Shown: positions 23,359 to 34,720 of the stretch, in pieces
Layout of the letters: the number at the start of each line of letters is the position of its first letter
How positions within the stretch are numbered: position 1 is the first letter of the stretch
Origin: Lanius collurio
Taxonomy: Eukaryota > Chordata > Aves > Passeriformes > Laniidae
Assembly (NCBI GenBank): GCA_020086605.1
Contig: JACBWW010000020.1
Location: 10,746,424-10,810,423, forward strand
DNA length: 64,000 nt
Direction of reading: 5' to 3'
Notes under the pieces: model-generated
Database searches by the model: none
Told to the model about the DNA's origin: nothing
Seen by the model: only the letters and a program-made list of their open reading frames with translations
Program-made: the position numbers and the translations under genes

Positions 23359-26300
23359 GCTCACATTTACTGTTTAATAAATTCCATACTATTGACTTTG
23401 GTCTCATTTGCCACTCAGTTCAGGCAGAGATATCTTTTATAATCAGATCATAACACCATCAGAAGCCTCAAATATTGTCTCATTCTTGTGTCAGGAATTT
23501 TGTTCTCAGCTAACAAGGATTTTTTGATCAGATTTTTGCCATTGGTATTTATTGAAACCAAAGCAGTTTCCATGTTTATGGATATTATGCCAGAGTGTGG
23601 AAAGAAGGTAATAGATGAAACTGAGTTTACTAAACACATCCATCTTAAGAATAATGACAAGATTGGCTTATTTAACTCTTATTTTAAACCTTATTAATAT
23701 CTTAATTGTTAAATGTGAATTATTTGCTGGCTGTGTTGAAACTGGGCCACCAACAGCCTGAAGAAATCAAAGCCTTCATTAAAAAAATAAAACAGACTAG
23801 AGAAAACTCTTTTTTTTTCCTTGCAGATATAAATGATAATAATTAAAAAGTACTTATTAAAGGAAGCTTGTAAATGATAAATAAATCAATCAACTAGAAT
23901 TGAAACAACCAAAATATTCCTTTTGTTAACTACCCCATGTTAAACAAGAAGGAAATAAAAGAAGGTCCAACAACTACATTATTTTCAAATGCTATTTTTC
24001 TCTAGTTTGAGCAAAAAAAGGAGAGAATTAGGATTTTAGGAATTTCTCAGTGGATTGTTAAGCTCAACAATTAGGCTGAAACAGTATAGTGTTTGGCAGA
24101 TGTTATAATACTGGAATGGAAAGGCTGAAACAAAAGATGGCAGTGAAGCCTCTTAAAATTGTAGATCTTAATCCAGGATTTCCCATTGAAAATGGGTTAA
24201 TGATCAGTTTTGCTATAGAATGTTGCATAGAGAAAACATAAATTTTCCTTATGCACTATTTCTTCAGTTTGGGATGAGAAATAGCTGTAGTTTCTAGGAA
24301 GTAAACAAAAATGGACTTTCCCCTGCACTTCCCATTTGCACTCAAAAATGTCAGAGAATTATAAACTACTCTGAATAATAAACTTTACATCTATGTGTGA
24401 CCAGAAAAAAAGGCAATGGAATATCTTTTTTCACCTCTTGATATCATCTGTGGAAAGTCACATAGAGTAGACAATGCTCAACTGCATGAATAATAATTGT
24501 GTTTGTTCATAAAATAAGAGTAGTCTCTATGTATTCTCCTTGAGCATCTGTAAAGAAAGGCCAGAAGCAACTCTTTCATTAATCACTGAGTGTCATGTGC
24601 AATAAATCTACCTCAACTCAGCATGATATAGTTTTTCCAAGTACTCAGTTCATTTGTAAATGTTATGTGTATGTCAGTCCAACATGGGTTGGCCTTTTAG
24701 CTCATCATGCTGCTTAAGAGTTTATTCTGCCAGAGTTGCCAGGACACTACCAAGACATTCTTAGCAAGCTAATGAGTACTGACTGTGCTATGCTTACATA
24801 CCAGTCACTATTTTGCAGATGTACAAAATGCAATTTAGATATACAAAATGTAATCTGCCATCTAAAACTTGGCAACTGTAAGAAAAGACTGTAATTTGCT
24901 TTTTTCTTCTCTTTCTTCTCACTTTTCTTTTTTTTTCCACTCATACATTTAGGAGGAATGTCTTGTATTTTGAGCAGAAAATCTGTGGAAAGTACAAAAG
25001 AATTGGCATCTTTTCCAGAATTGTAGGTGCAACAGATGAATAACTGAAACAAGCAAAGTAGCATAGGACAATAATTTCCCTTTTATTCCTGACTTTCAAT
25101 TTCCCTGTGCTGAATTCAGTGAATAATTAGCAAGTGTTGAACTTCATGGTACCAAACCACATAAAAAAGAGGAATTATTAAAGTAGTTCAGGAGTCACAA
25201 TACATTTTAAAGGATAGAACTTGAATTACAGACTTCTTCAAATTTTAAATGTAGGCCTTTATTAACCCAGTCATAGCACACATAGCAAATAACTTGATCA
25301 AGTTATAGTGTATTGTACTATACAATACATAGGAAAAAGCTATGATCAGTAGATTAACACCTTATTCTTCTCCACAACTAAAGAGAGAAGCCTTATATTG
25401 CCATATCCCTGAGGACTGTAAATCTGAACATGAGGCATATCCCACCAGAAACTAAAGATTCCCAGGTGGCAGCTTTGACCCCTGGAAAATCTGCACTGTA
25501 ATACTGAGGTCAGGAAACTACCCCTTATTATCACAGGTTACATAATCCACAGGATTTATAATTTTTATGATAACACAATAAAGGAAAATTAGTAATTCTG
25601 AACAGAATTGGACTGTCTACAATGCAGATTTTGTTTTCTGATAAAAAAATATGATAATGAATTTTTTGGAATTCTACGAGGGGTTTTCTGTGACACGTAG
25701 TAAAGGGAATAAATGAAGCACAGATCTTCACCAAAAAGGAAGTAGTAGAACTAGGATCAACTGTTCTTGGTTTTACAGATGTCCCTATAATGATCATCTG
25801 TGAGGTGTACAGAGAAATTTTGATACCTTCAATGATTTATTAGTTTTTAGGGAGGCAGACAATTTTATTAATCTGTGTGACAGGGGAATAGTTTGATAGG
25901 GACCTCTGTCCCTTCTCTTGGTATCTGAATAAATATTAGTAGTCATTTCATGACCTACACATATTCTAATTAAGTGAAAGTACACATGCAAAATAAAAGG
26001 AAATTTGAGGTAAGAAAAAAACCTGCAGAAATCTTGTAAGAAAAAATTCTAGTAGTCTCTTCCAAGTGCAAGGGATATGCACATATTATTGAAAAAGATA
26101 TTGTAGAGTTTTATATTCTGATGTCTACATTGAATATAATGGGTTGTGACTGAAAAGTTTGTGGCAATAACTTCTAATGTGTGCTATCTTGTTTGCAGTT
26201 AGAATTTCCATCAGATTGGTACAATAGATTTTGTTTTGTAGATGCCAAGTGTGTTGCATTAATCCCTAGGAAAATGAGTATACTTAGTAACTGGTAAACA

Positions 26301-29300
26301 AAATGAAGAGTCAGTATTCTCAGAATAGTTTAATTTGATATTGAAATAGTTAAATATTACTCAAAATGCTGGCTTATGTTTGCTTATCATTGCATACAAA
26401 AATTTGAGACACTTCAGCTGTCTACGTCTAATTTGAAACTTAAAACAATAATCTAGACTCCCCACTACTATGAAAAGGAGCTGTCAAAAGAGATTTTAAA
26501 AAGTATGGAGTAATGCAAAAGACAGGATAACACTTATTATAATGGATATTATAAAATCTTGAACTATTACAGTTGTTAGTAACCTGATGTTCCAACACCA
26601 TCCCTATATTTTATTTCGGAGAGCTGTTGATGGTCAAGAAAATACAGACAAAATTTATTTGCAGTTGGTTTGGCTTTAAATTAAATAATTATTCCCTCAC
26701 CTGAAAGTTTGCATTTTAGTTGATTTTTTTTTTTAATTCATTGGATATTACAGAATTAGGTAGGATTTTATATAATAAAACATTACAGTAATTACTAAAA
26801 TAAATCAAGAATTTCAATATTTTCATAATTTTATTTGGTGTTTCAGAGTAAAAAATAGGTTTCCTACATAATTTACTCCTTGGCTACTCCATGGGAAAAG
26901 AAAGGAATTTGAATTTCAAAAGTAATTTTCTTTTTTTTTTTAAATTTTGTAGTCTCCCAAGTTATTAGAATTCTCCAACTTATCCAACAGATATTTGTGC
27001 TGTCCTTGTCCCTTTTAACTTTGTCCAGCATTAGCTGGAGTCAAACATAAGTTATATTATAATATGTTCTGTGTTCAATAAAATTGTATAGGAAATATCC
27101 CTAATTGTAAACTGAGCCTTTTTCTTAGTTATTCTCTAGGTCTCATATTAACCATTTTTATATTTCTTATGTTCTGAAAAATATATAGATTATTTTTATT
27201 TCTTTAAGCAATTACAAATCAGCTACTGCATGTTGTATTGCAATGTAATGGTAAATAAGTGACAAAAACATTTGCTGAGAAAAATATTTGGTGTGTTAAG
27301 ATAGTTTTGTAATAATCTCATCTTGATTTGTAAAGTAGTCAATCTAACACCTGAAACCTTGGCAGTGAGTTAAATCTATTCATATATTTTTTTTAAAATA
27401 TTGTTGCTCTACAAACAAAATAAGGAGTGCATCTGCTTTCTACCCACAATAAATTACAGTGGAGGAAGACATCTTTAGAAAATTAACAGTCTCACTATGC
27501 ATATTAATACCCACTGCCACTGGACTTATGCTGGCCTTGCTTGCAGCACTCTTATTATTCTTATTTCCTGCTAACATTACTATGTTAAGAGTTACACAGA
27601 TACTGGAATTTACCCAAATTGTTAAATGATCAAAAAAATTACTTAAGCATAGAACATAAATTAGAAGTGAGGAAATAACCTTCCCTCTTTGAGAAATGTA
27701 GGCACACACATCTTACCTATATTCTCAGCACATTGTGATCGCTATTAACATTTCAGAAAGACTTGCTTATCCAGATTTTAATAACTCTAATTAAAAACTA
27801 CTGATTAAAAATATATTTGTTTTTATTTTATTTTACTGGTCCAATAAAATATATTAAGTAATGATTTTAACCCATGGGAACTTCTGTCAATAAGAAAACC
27901 AAAAGCCCTCCAGTTTAGGAGTCATGGACAATAAATATTATCAAATGCTATTTTAGTCTTTTATTTATTTCTTTTTTTAAACTTATTCCAATAAGTCTGA
28001 AATTTAAGGGTGTTATTTGAGAGAGAAAATGACAACATAAAAAGGGCACATTCAAATGCAATTGAAGTGATAGAATAAGATATTTCTTATCACTGTTAGA
28101 CTAGACTTACATAATAAAAATTTTCTCTTCCTATTCTTCAAAAGCCCCATTCTTAAATTGCACAGTTGTTTTCTTTGTCCTTGAAAAGAGTAGCCTATTG
28201 GATAAACTAAAAGTTTTAATTATAAGTTGAAATTGCATGTGTCTAAATTTTGCTCTACTGTTGTCAGTCTTGCTGGTAAGTTAGATTTAGATTTCAAAAC
28301 ATTGAATATCATCATATTCGTCTGGTGGCAATCAGCATGGCTACAACTCTATGTCTACAGTATTCCTTGACAACAAAAAAAAACCCCACAAAAAAAAAAC
28401 AAACCAAAAAAAAAAACCCACAAAGAAAAAATACTCATTACTTTTTGAACTGTGAAAGTCCTTAAATTTTTAATAATGTGCACTATTTAAAAGATTGTAC
28501 TTCTAATAAATGCACATTATATTTTGGTGATTAATCATTAGGACTTTTTTAAAATCAATCTAACTCTTCATAATTATGCCAATGGCTTGGTCATCTTTTA
28601 GTTTATATATTTGTGTTTTGCATTATGTCTACTGGAATATGACATGATTGCAAAAATTTTAAAATCTTATCTTTGAATCCCTATTTAATCCTTGTTTTAT
28701 GGCTTAGATTGTAGCTTCTATGCTTTTAGAAATAGCTTTCACAGAGTTATTAACAAACAAATTAGAGAAAATAGAGAAAATTTCAACCTCTTGTGGTTAT
28801 TGAAAAAAGTGAAAACATTGAAATAGAGAAAAGTTGCTAATCTTATTTTATTGACCTCATTCCCTTTCAGAATGTCTCATGCAGATGAAATGTATAGCTA
28901 TTATGCATTATCTGGTTTTTTCATATTAAATTTCTTGATAGTAGGCAAAAATCTTTATCCTTGAATTTATGTCAGAGACAGGAAGATATCTTCTGAATAA
29001 GCTCAGAACTCCATTGAAGGCAAAAATGAAATGCTGAAGTGGGATAGTTTTACAGCAGGTAGACATAGGTAAAAAGAAAGGCTGGTGATGGGAAAGGTGG
29101 CTCAGATTTCCTGATGTGGAACAGACTGGAAATATTCTTTTACCAATAGCTGTTGGTTGACACATCTTGGTAGGATCCTAATAATACAAGTTCTATCCTT
29201 CTAATGTTTCAAACCCCCAAAAATATAAGAAATAAATGATAATAAAACATCAGTGATGCCTCCAGAAACTAAATCTTACATATTTATTTTCTAATAAGTA

Positions 29301-32300
29301 ATTTATTGGAAGGAAAATTATGAGCTAGTGACAACATATAGGGATATAAAAATATATATACAATATAATGAGAATATGACTTCATCCAAGTATTTAACTC
29401 ATCTTTTTTAACTTTCCTAAGAATTTTGGTGAGCTTTTGTCTTTTGAAATAGTTAGCAGCACCATGGTGTACATTATATTTTTTTTTTAGTTTTGGGTTT
29501 TTTTAAAATTATTTGTCATTCATACTGAGCCATGAAATTGTTTATAAATTTGAAAAGTAGAACTGCTTTATTTACGTGATTACCTATTTTTTATTTTACT
29601 TCTGGCTTCCGAATCTCTCTTCTTCATGTTCTTTGTGTCTTCACACATGGAACACATTTGTGTCTAGTTCTTTATGAGAACTAGAAATGCACTTTGTGTG
29701 AAAGCTGAGATTCTGATACTGTTGGTTTTCTTCAAGCACTGGACTATGTGATAAATATCCAGTACAAATATATTTGTGAAGAATGGCAAGAATCAACAAT
29801 ACTGAGAGCAGAATCTTGAGAGTGGGTATTCTATTGTGTCAGATAAATGGATGAATTAAATAGAGGGAACATAATATCTTAGTTCTGGCTTGCAAGCCCT
29901 TCCTAAAACTTAGGCTCTTAATTAGATAGATGAAAAATTTCAGGAATATGAGCTTAAAATTTCTCTAGACTTGAAAATACTTTTAGGAAGATCCTGACAA
30001 GTGCCAGAGTGCTGCTGATCAGATGTAGTTAGCATAGACTCCAAAGGCATTCTGGCTGCTGCACTACAGAGTTGTGTAGGCTCTTTACTTTTTATAGAAG
30101 CAAAGTAAAGGAGCATGCAGGATGTGGTGCACTGCAGCAGTTATGCTGCATCTTGTACTAAACCACATTTAAACCACTCCATGATTTGTTACATTAGATT
30201 GTAACTGCAGGCAAGCTTCCACTGTATTTCCTACTCCACGGAATGGAGGGAAAAAAAAAAGGTATAAAGACAATGTTTTGGATGTGCCTCAAATATCACT
30301 CAGAGGTGCACTAGAGATTCAGAGCATATAAGTGGGAAGCTGTTATGAAGCATAGTGAATGTAATAGCATACAAGAATATGAAGTGAAGAGTTTGCATCT
30401 AGCTCAAATTTTTAACAATGTTTAAATGAAAATTAAGTTTTTTCTTTCACATTTGGAAAGAGTTCCCAAGACCTTTGACCTTCCATCAACATCTTACAGA
30501 TGCTATTTTTTGCCAACCTACTGGCCTGTTTCTCCAGACATGGCACAGTCTGAGTACGTGTGAAGAGGAATGTCAATGTCTGTATGCTTGTCTTCATAGT
30601 TTGGAAATTATTCCTAGACACAGCTTTTCTTGTCTCAGAATCCTTTCTGATGCCTGCAGTGAATTCAGAGTCTTCTGTTTCAGAAAATCCTATCTGATAA
30701 CCTGTCTGAATTTTTTGTGTTTGTGTTTCAAACTATTAAATGCACATAAATTGCAAAACAAATGAATAGACATTATGTGTAAAAAATTCATGATTCATTC
30801 CTCAGAGACCTTGAAAAACTTTAATAAAACTGATACACTTTTCATTCTTTTCATTCATATTTTCATTGTTAAACCTTAAGTTGATACACTCACTAATATA
30901 TAGGATATCTGTTCTTGATATTCTGTACCAGTAAACCATAATATACATTTTGTACAAGGTTTATCTACATAGTTCTACAATACGACAATATTTACAACAT
31001 TCTATATAAAATGCAGCTGGCTTCATTCATTGCTTACTATAATGTGAGTTAAAAAAATTTTAAGTCTGAATGTGTCCCAAGTTATGTGGCAACCAATATG
31101 TCCTTATTGGTTAAAATGTGTTAATGGTTCCTACTAATACATTGTTTTCTTGGGTTAACATTGCTATTGTCATTTAAATCTACATTTACAATGTGTCTTA
31201 TGTGCCTTGTACCTTACTAAAATTATTTAATAGGTTTCATTTTACCAGATTCAATTATTATAAACTCACTAGAGTTTTAATACTGTTTTTTTTAATTAGC
31301 TCAGGGCAATTGCATAGAAAACAGAAACCAATAAATTTAACAAAGAAAATAATTTAGAACTGCCCAATGTTATTTTCCATTGCTTTTTATTTCCATAATT
31401 TTTATTATTAATTAACCTTTAATCTGCATAAAAAAACGTTGCACAGTAGGCAACTAATTTCTCTCTCTGTTCATTGCTATACAATTTTTCCTCAACTTAA
31501 ATTTTATAGATTAACTCAAACTTTGAAAGATCAGTAAGGAAGAAACACTATTAATAAGACCGTATTTTCACATGTATTTTTATGTATATGTTTTATACCG
31601 ATATAAGTTGGATTACAGAAGTGAATTTTAGTGCAAACAAGAATATTTGTTTGATTTAATTTTGAGGTTTTTTTGATAGAGTGAAAATGCAGTTATAAAA
31701 TGAAGCTATTAAAAGGAAGAGAGACCTTAAATATTGCATTAAAAATATATATATAATGGGTGACATCTTTCAGAGTAGTAAACTTGCAAATCAAGACATT
31801 ATCTGCAAAATAGTTTCTGTCTCTTCACTGCATTTTAATTTGAACCTTGTCTCCCACACAACACTGGGTTGTTCCTTCAGGCAATAACCACAGGAAATGA
31901 CAATTGCATTTTCAGTACAGGAATACAAAAAAGTATAATTGAAACATTGTTGAAAATATCTGCATTTGTTTTTAAACATAAAATGTTGTCTTTAGAATCA
32001 GACCTATCATGTGAGCTGTTCTCCAGAGGAAATGGTGCTATATTCCCGAGATTGTCCAAATCATGAATTTGTGGTGCAATCATATGTACTAAATTGCTTT
32101 AAACATGTATGAGAGGAAAAAGAGGGTAAGTTCAAGCAATTCACTGGTCCAGACAGATCTGTGTGTAAAACTCTTAAATGTAGAAGTCTAACAGGGGATG
32201 CAATAGCAGAGTTTGAGCATTATGTCTTTTAAATCAAGATACAAGTAATTATCCAAAGTCAAAATATTAATCAAGATTGAGATTGAAAAATTAAATATTG

Positions 32301-32349
32301 TTACTGAAAAATCACATAACTTGCTCTTTTTTTCCTCATTTATCACCCA
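23359..32349. other. Long unique A+T-rich stretch, no gene seen
   Basis: Apart from an A-rich C-interrupted tract at 28371-28432, a T-run at 26931-26942 and short A/T runs, nothing was recognised in about 9 kb. Open frames are under 110 codons and dominated by A+T-biased residues. Confidence 0.5.
28371..28432. repeat. A-rich tract with CCC/CC interruptions
   Basis: Runs of 8-11 A separated by short C groups (ACCCCAC, ACAAACC, ACCCAC). It is similar in style to the tract at 43081-43145 and, complemented, to the T/G tracts at 46-49 kb. Confidence 0.85.
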
Positions 32350-32880
32350 TAACAAGGTTCTGAACTGTGGCTTTTCCAAACCTCACGTTTGAGAGGAAGC
32401 ATTCTCTGCTCACGTATGTCAGGCCATTACCAGGTCTAACTATCCCTAGTCAGCCTCTGTGGGATTTCCCTGGCCCTGCCCATGACCTAGAATCCCATTG
32501 CATCCCAGCCCAAGTCCATGAGTCCCCACTCCAGTCATGCCATCGGAGTGCCCCATTCCTGAACAGTTATCCTTGTTTCCTGGCTGGGCCTCAAACTTGA
32601 CTTGTTATCTTGCTTTTACCTGATGAGCACTGGACTTTTAACAGAAGATGTTTCTTTTCTCAGCAGCTCTGTGCTGTCCTATTTCATGTCCCCTTCCTCT
32701 TCCCACCTCCCCAGGGAGTAGTCCAGCTCACTGTTCCCTGACACTGTGTGTATAAACACAGAATTACCTGCAAATCCCAAATTCCTACTCCTCCCTGCTG
32801 ACAGATCTCCTTTAATCTGGGTTTGCTTTCTCTCAGTTCAGTTCTCTGAAGTGGTGCACTGGAGGTCAAGATAATGGCAC
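32350..32880. other. GC-richer block, origin unassigned
   Basis: About 530 bp of markers such as CCCTGGCCCTGCCCATGACC and CTTCCTCTTCCCACCTCCCC stand out from the A+T-rich background. The composition is reminiscent of eroded avian LTRs, but I see no defined ends, no TATA box that clearly fits and no coding remnant. A 77-codon open frame on the plus strand (32367-32600) is proline/histidine-rich and matches no family I know. Confidence 0.35.
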
Positions 32881-33601
32881 GGCTAACACTGAGCAGGAAG
32901 AGTATTCTTGGGAAATCTGAGAAAGAAGAATCAGAACTCCTAGTGGTAGCTTACTCACCTCTAAACCTGGTTTATGAAAGTTTTATTAACAATGTCATTT
33001 TCTTAGTCAGAGAATTAGAGATAGTGACCTATCTAGTGATTACTATGACTGACAGTTATGTATGCATCTTAAAAACAAACAAATAAGCATAACAAAAAAA
33101 ATTTCTAACCCTTTTGCCCTAAAATTGGAATCATCAACATATAATTAATAGTAGATGACTTGATTTTCCTTCCACATATTGATTTTATCAGCCTAGGAAG
33201 ACAACTTTTAGATCACTTCAAAAGCATTTTCACTCCACAGAAACCATATCATAGGTAGCTCCATGAGAAGAACTGCAGTTCTAACAATATTAGTATACTG
33301 CAGATTACACTTAAAATGATATATAAATTTTAGGCCTGTTTTAAAAATATACACAGTCCATCAATATGGCTAGATATACTTTATTCTCTGGATTATCCTT
33401 TTTCATAGGTATTTCTAAGTTTTATAGACTTGGTATCCCTGCTGGAGGGTGCAGAGCACTGCCCTCTGTAAAGCCCTGGCCCCCGCCTGGCAAGTTCATT
33501 TAAAAGGGGCTTAAGGGACTACTTTTCCCTGAGGTAGTGGAATAGGAGAAACGGGACAATGTTCTCAGGAGATTAAAAAGCAAACTTGTAAACTTTTGAA
33601 G

Positions 33602-33606
33602 ATCAG
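33602..33606. repeat. Target-site duplication, left copy
   Basis: ATCAG directly before the LTR TG; identical to 34180-34184. Confidence 0.85.
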
Positions 33607-34179
33607 TGTATTGGGACAGAGTTTTCTCACAGCAGCCCTCACAGTGCTGTTCCATGCCTTGGTAGCTGGAAATGTGTTGATAACACACCAGTGTTTTGGG
33701 TATTGCTGGGCAGGGCTGGCACAGCATCAGCGCTGTCTTGCAACATTCCCTCCCTCATCAAGGGGCAGGGAGTGGGCAAGATCCTGGCAGGGGACACAAC
33801 CAGGCCAGCTGACCTAAACTGACCAAAGGGATGTTCCATACCATATGACATCAGCTCAGATATGAAAACTAAGAAAAGGAAAAGGGATAGAGGAGGAGTA
33901 TTCATTTTTTACAGTGTTTGCCTTCCAAAGCAACTGCTACATGTACTGAAGCTCTGCTTCCCAGGAAGTGGGTGAACATCACTTGAAAATGGGAAGTAGA
34001 GAATAAACATTTTTTTTCTCTTTGCTTATACATGCACAAACTTTAAGTTTTGCTTTACCAACCCACCTTATCTCAACCTATGAGTTGTTTTCCATCTTGT
34101 TTTCTCTCCCCTGTCCAACCAGGAAGGGGAGTGGTAGAATGGCAAGCACCTGGTGTCCAGCAAAGGTCAACCCACCACA
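33607..34179 (+). mobile_element. Solo LTR of an endogenous retrovirus, probably ERVL-like, with 5-bp TSD
   Basis: A 573-bp LTR begins TGTATTGGGACAGAG and ends AACCCACCACA, keeping the TG...CA termini. It is flanked by the perfect 5-bp duplication ATCAG at 33602-33606 and 34180-34184. Segments characteristic of a common songbird LTR occur in order: GTTGATAACACACCAGTGTT, CAGCTGACCTAAACTGACC, AAAGGGATGTTCCATACC, ATATGACATCAGCTCAG, a degenerate TATA region at 33861, GTTTGCCTTCCAAAG, and TTATCTCAACCTATGAG with the terminal GGTCAACCCACCACA. No internal retroviral sequence adjoins either side, so it is a solo LTR left by recombination. The 5-bp duplication fits ERVL-type integration better than the 6 bp typical of ERVK. 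The family name was not checked. Confidence 0.9.
34002..34007 (+). promoter_or_regulatory. AATAAA polyadenylation-type signal inside the solo LTR
   Basis: AATAAA lies in the second half of the LTR, downstream of the degenerate TATA region. It sits upstream of the TTATCTCAACC segment where the R/U5 part is expected. It may act as a weak polyadenylation site; no transcript evidence is available. Confidence 0.35.
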
Positions 34180-34184
34180 ATCAG
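34180..34184. repeat. Target-site duplication, right copy
   Basis: ATCAG directly after the LTR CA; identical to 33602-33606. Confidence 0.85.
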
Positions 34185-34299
34185 GAGCTCAGCAAAATTT
34201 AAAGCAATCATTCAAGCAAAATAAAGCATTTCACAAAGCATTAACTTAGCAAATTCTCAGCCATCCAAACTTAAATTATACAGATTTCAAGAAGAGAAA

Positions 34300-34720
34300 A
34301 TTAGGAGTAGAAAAGGTGGCAATAAAAGAGAGAAGATCTTTTGGATCCAGGGTGGTCTCAGCTGTCATGAAATGCAAAGATAACAGGGACATAACAAAGT
34401 GGATCTCTGTGCAATGGTTTTTATCTGCTCTGGCCACTTGTGGCAACCCCCTCCCAGGTGGGGCTTCTGGTCTTATCAGTACTCTGTGGCTGGCTTGGGG
34501 CTCAAGGGGGTCGTGTGGGGCATTGCTTCAGGTGTGCCAGGAGTGCCAGTTGCTGACAGCCATTCTGGGCTGGGCTAGAGGCTTCAGAGGGCTGGGGAGT
34601 GGAGCAGTGCATGTCTCACTTTTCACAGAACTTGCCCAGTCATCCCACATACACACATTTGAATTGTTTGCACCCTGTAATCATTTTCTCCAGTGTCTCT
34701 CTCCTTTTTCATAGTCCATC
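34300..34720. other. GC-richer block, possible LTR remnant
   Basis: This ~420-bp block begins about 120 bp after the solo LTR and is much richer in G+C than its surroundings (GGCAACCCCCTCCCAGGTGG, GGCTTGGGGCTCAAGGGGG). Read on the minus strand it starts TGTGGGATGACTGGGCAAG near 34649 and has GCAGATAAAAACC as a possible TATA region, which suggests an LTR in minus orientation. Ends and a target-site duplication could not be confirmed. The 132-codon plus-strand open frame (34316-34714) matches nothing I recognise. Confidence 0.3.

Noticed and set aside
22877..23407. 176-codon minus-strand frame considered as a gene
   Set aside because: Its second half is CR1 ORF2 and 3' UTR, and its start is translation of the adjoining (CT)n tract.
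34316..34714. 132-codon plus-strand frame
   Set aside because: No family motif. It follows the limits of a GC-rich block, where stop codons are rarer, and that block is better explained as a repeat remnant.
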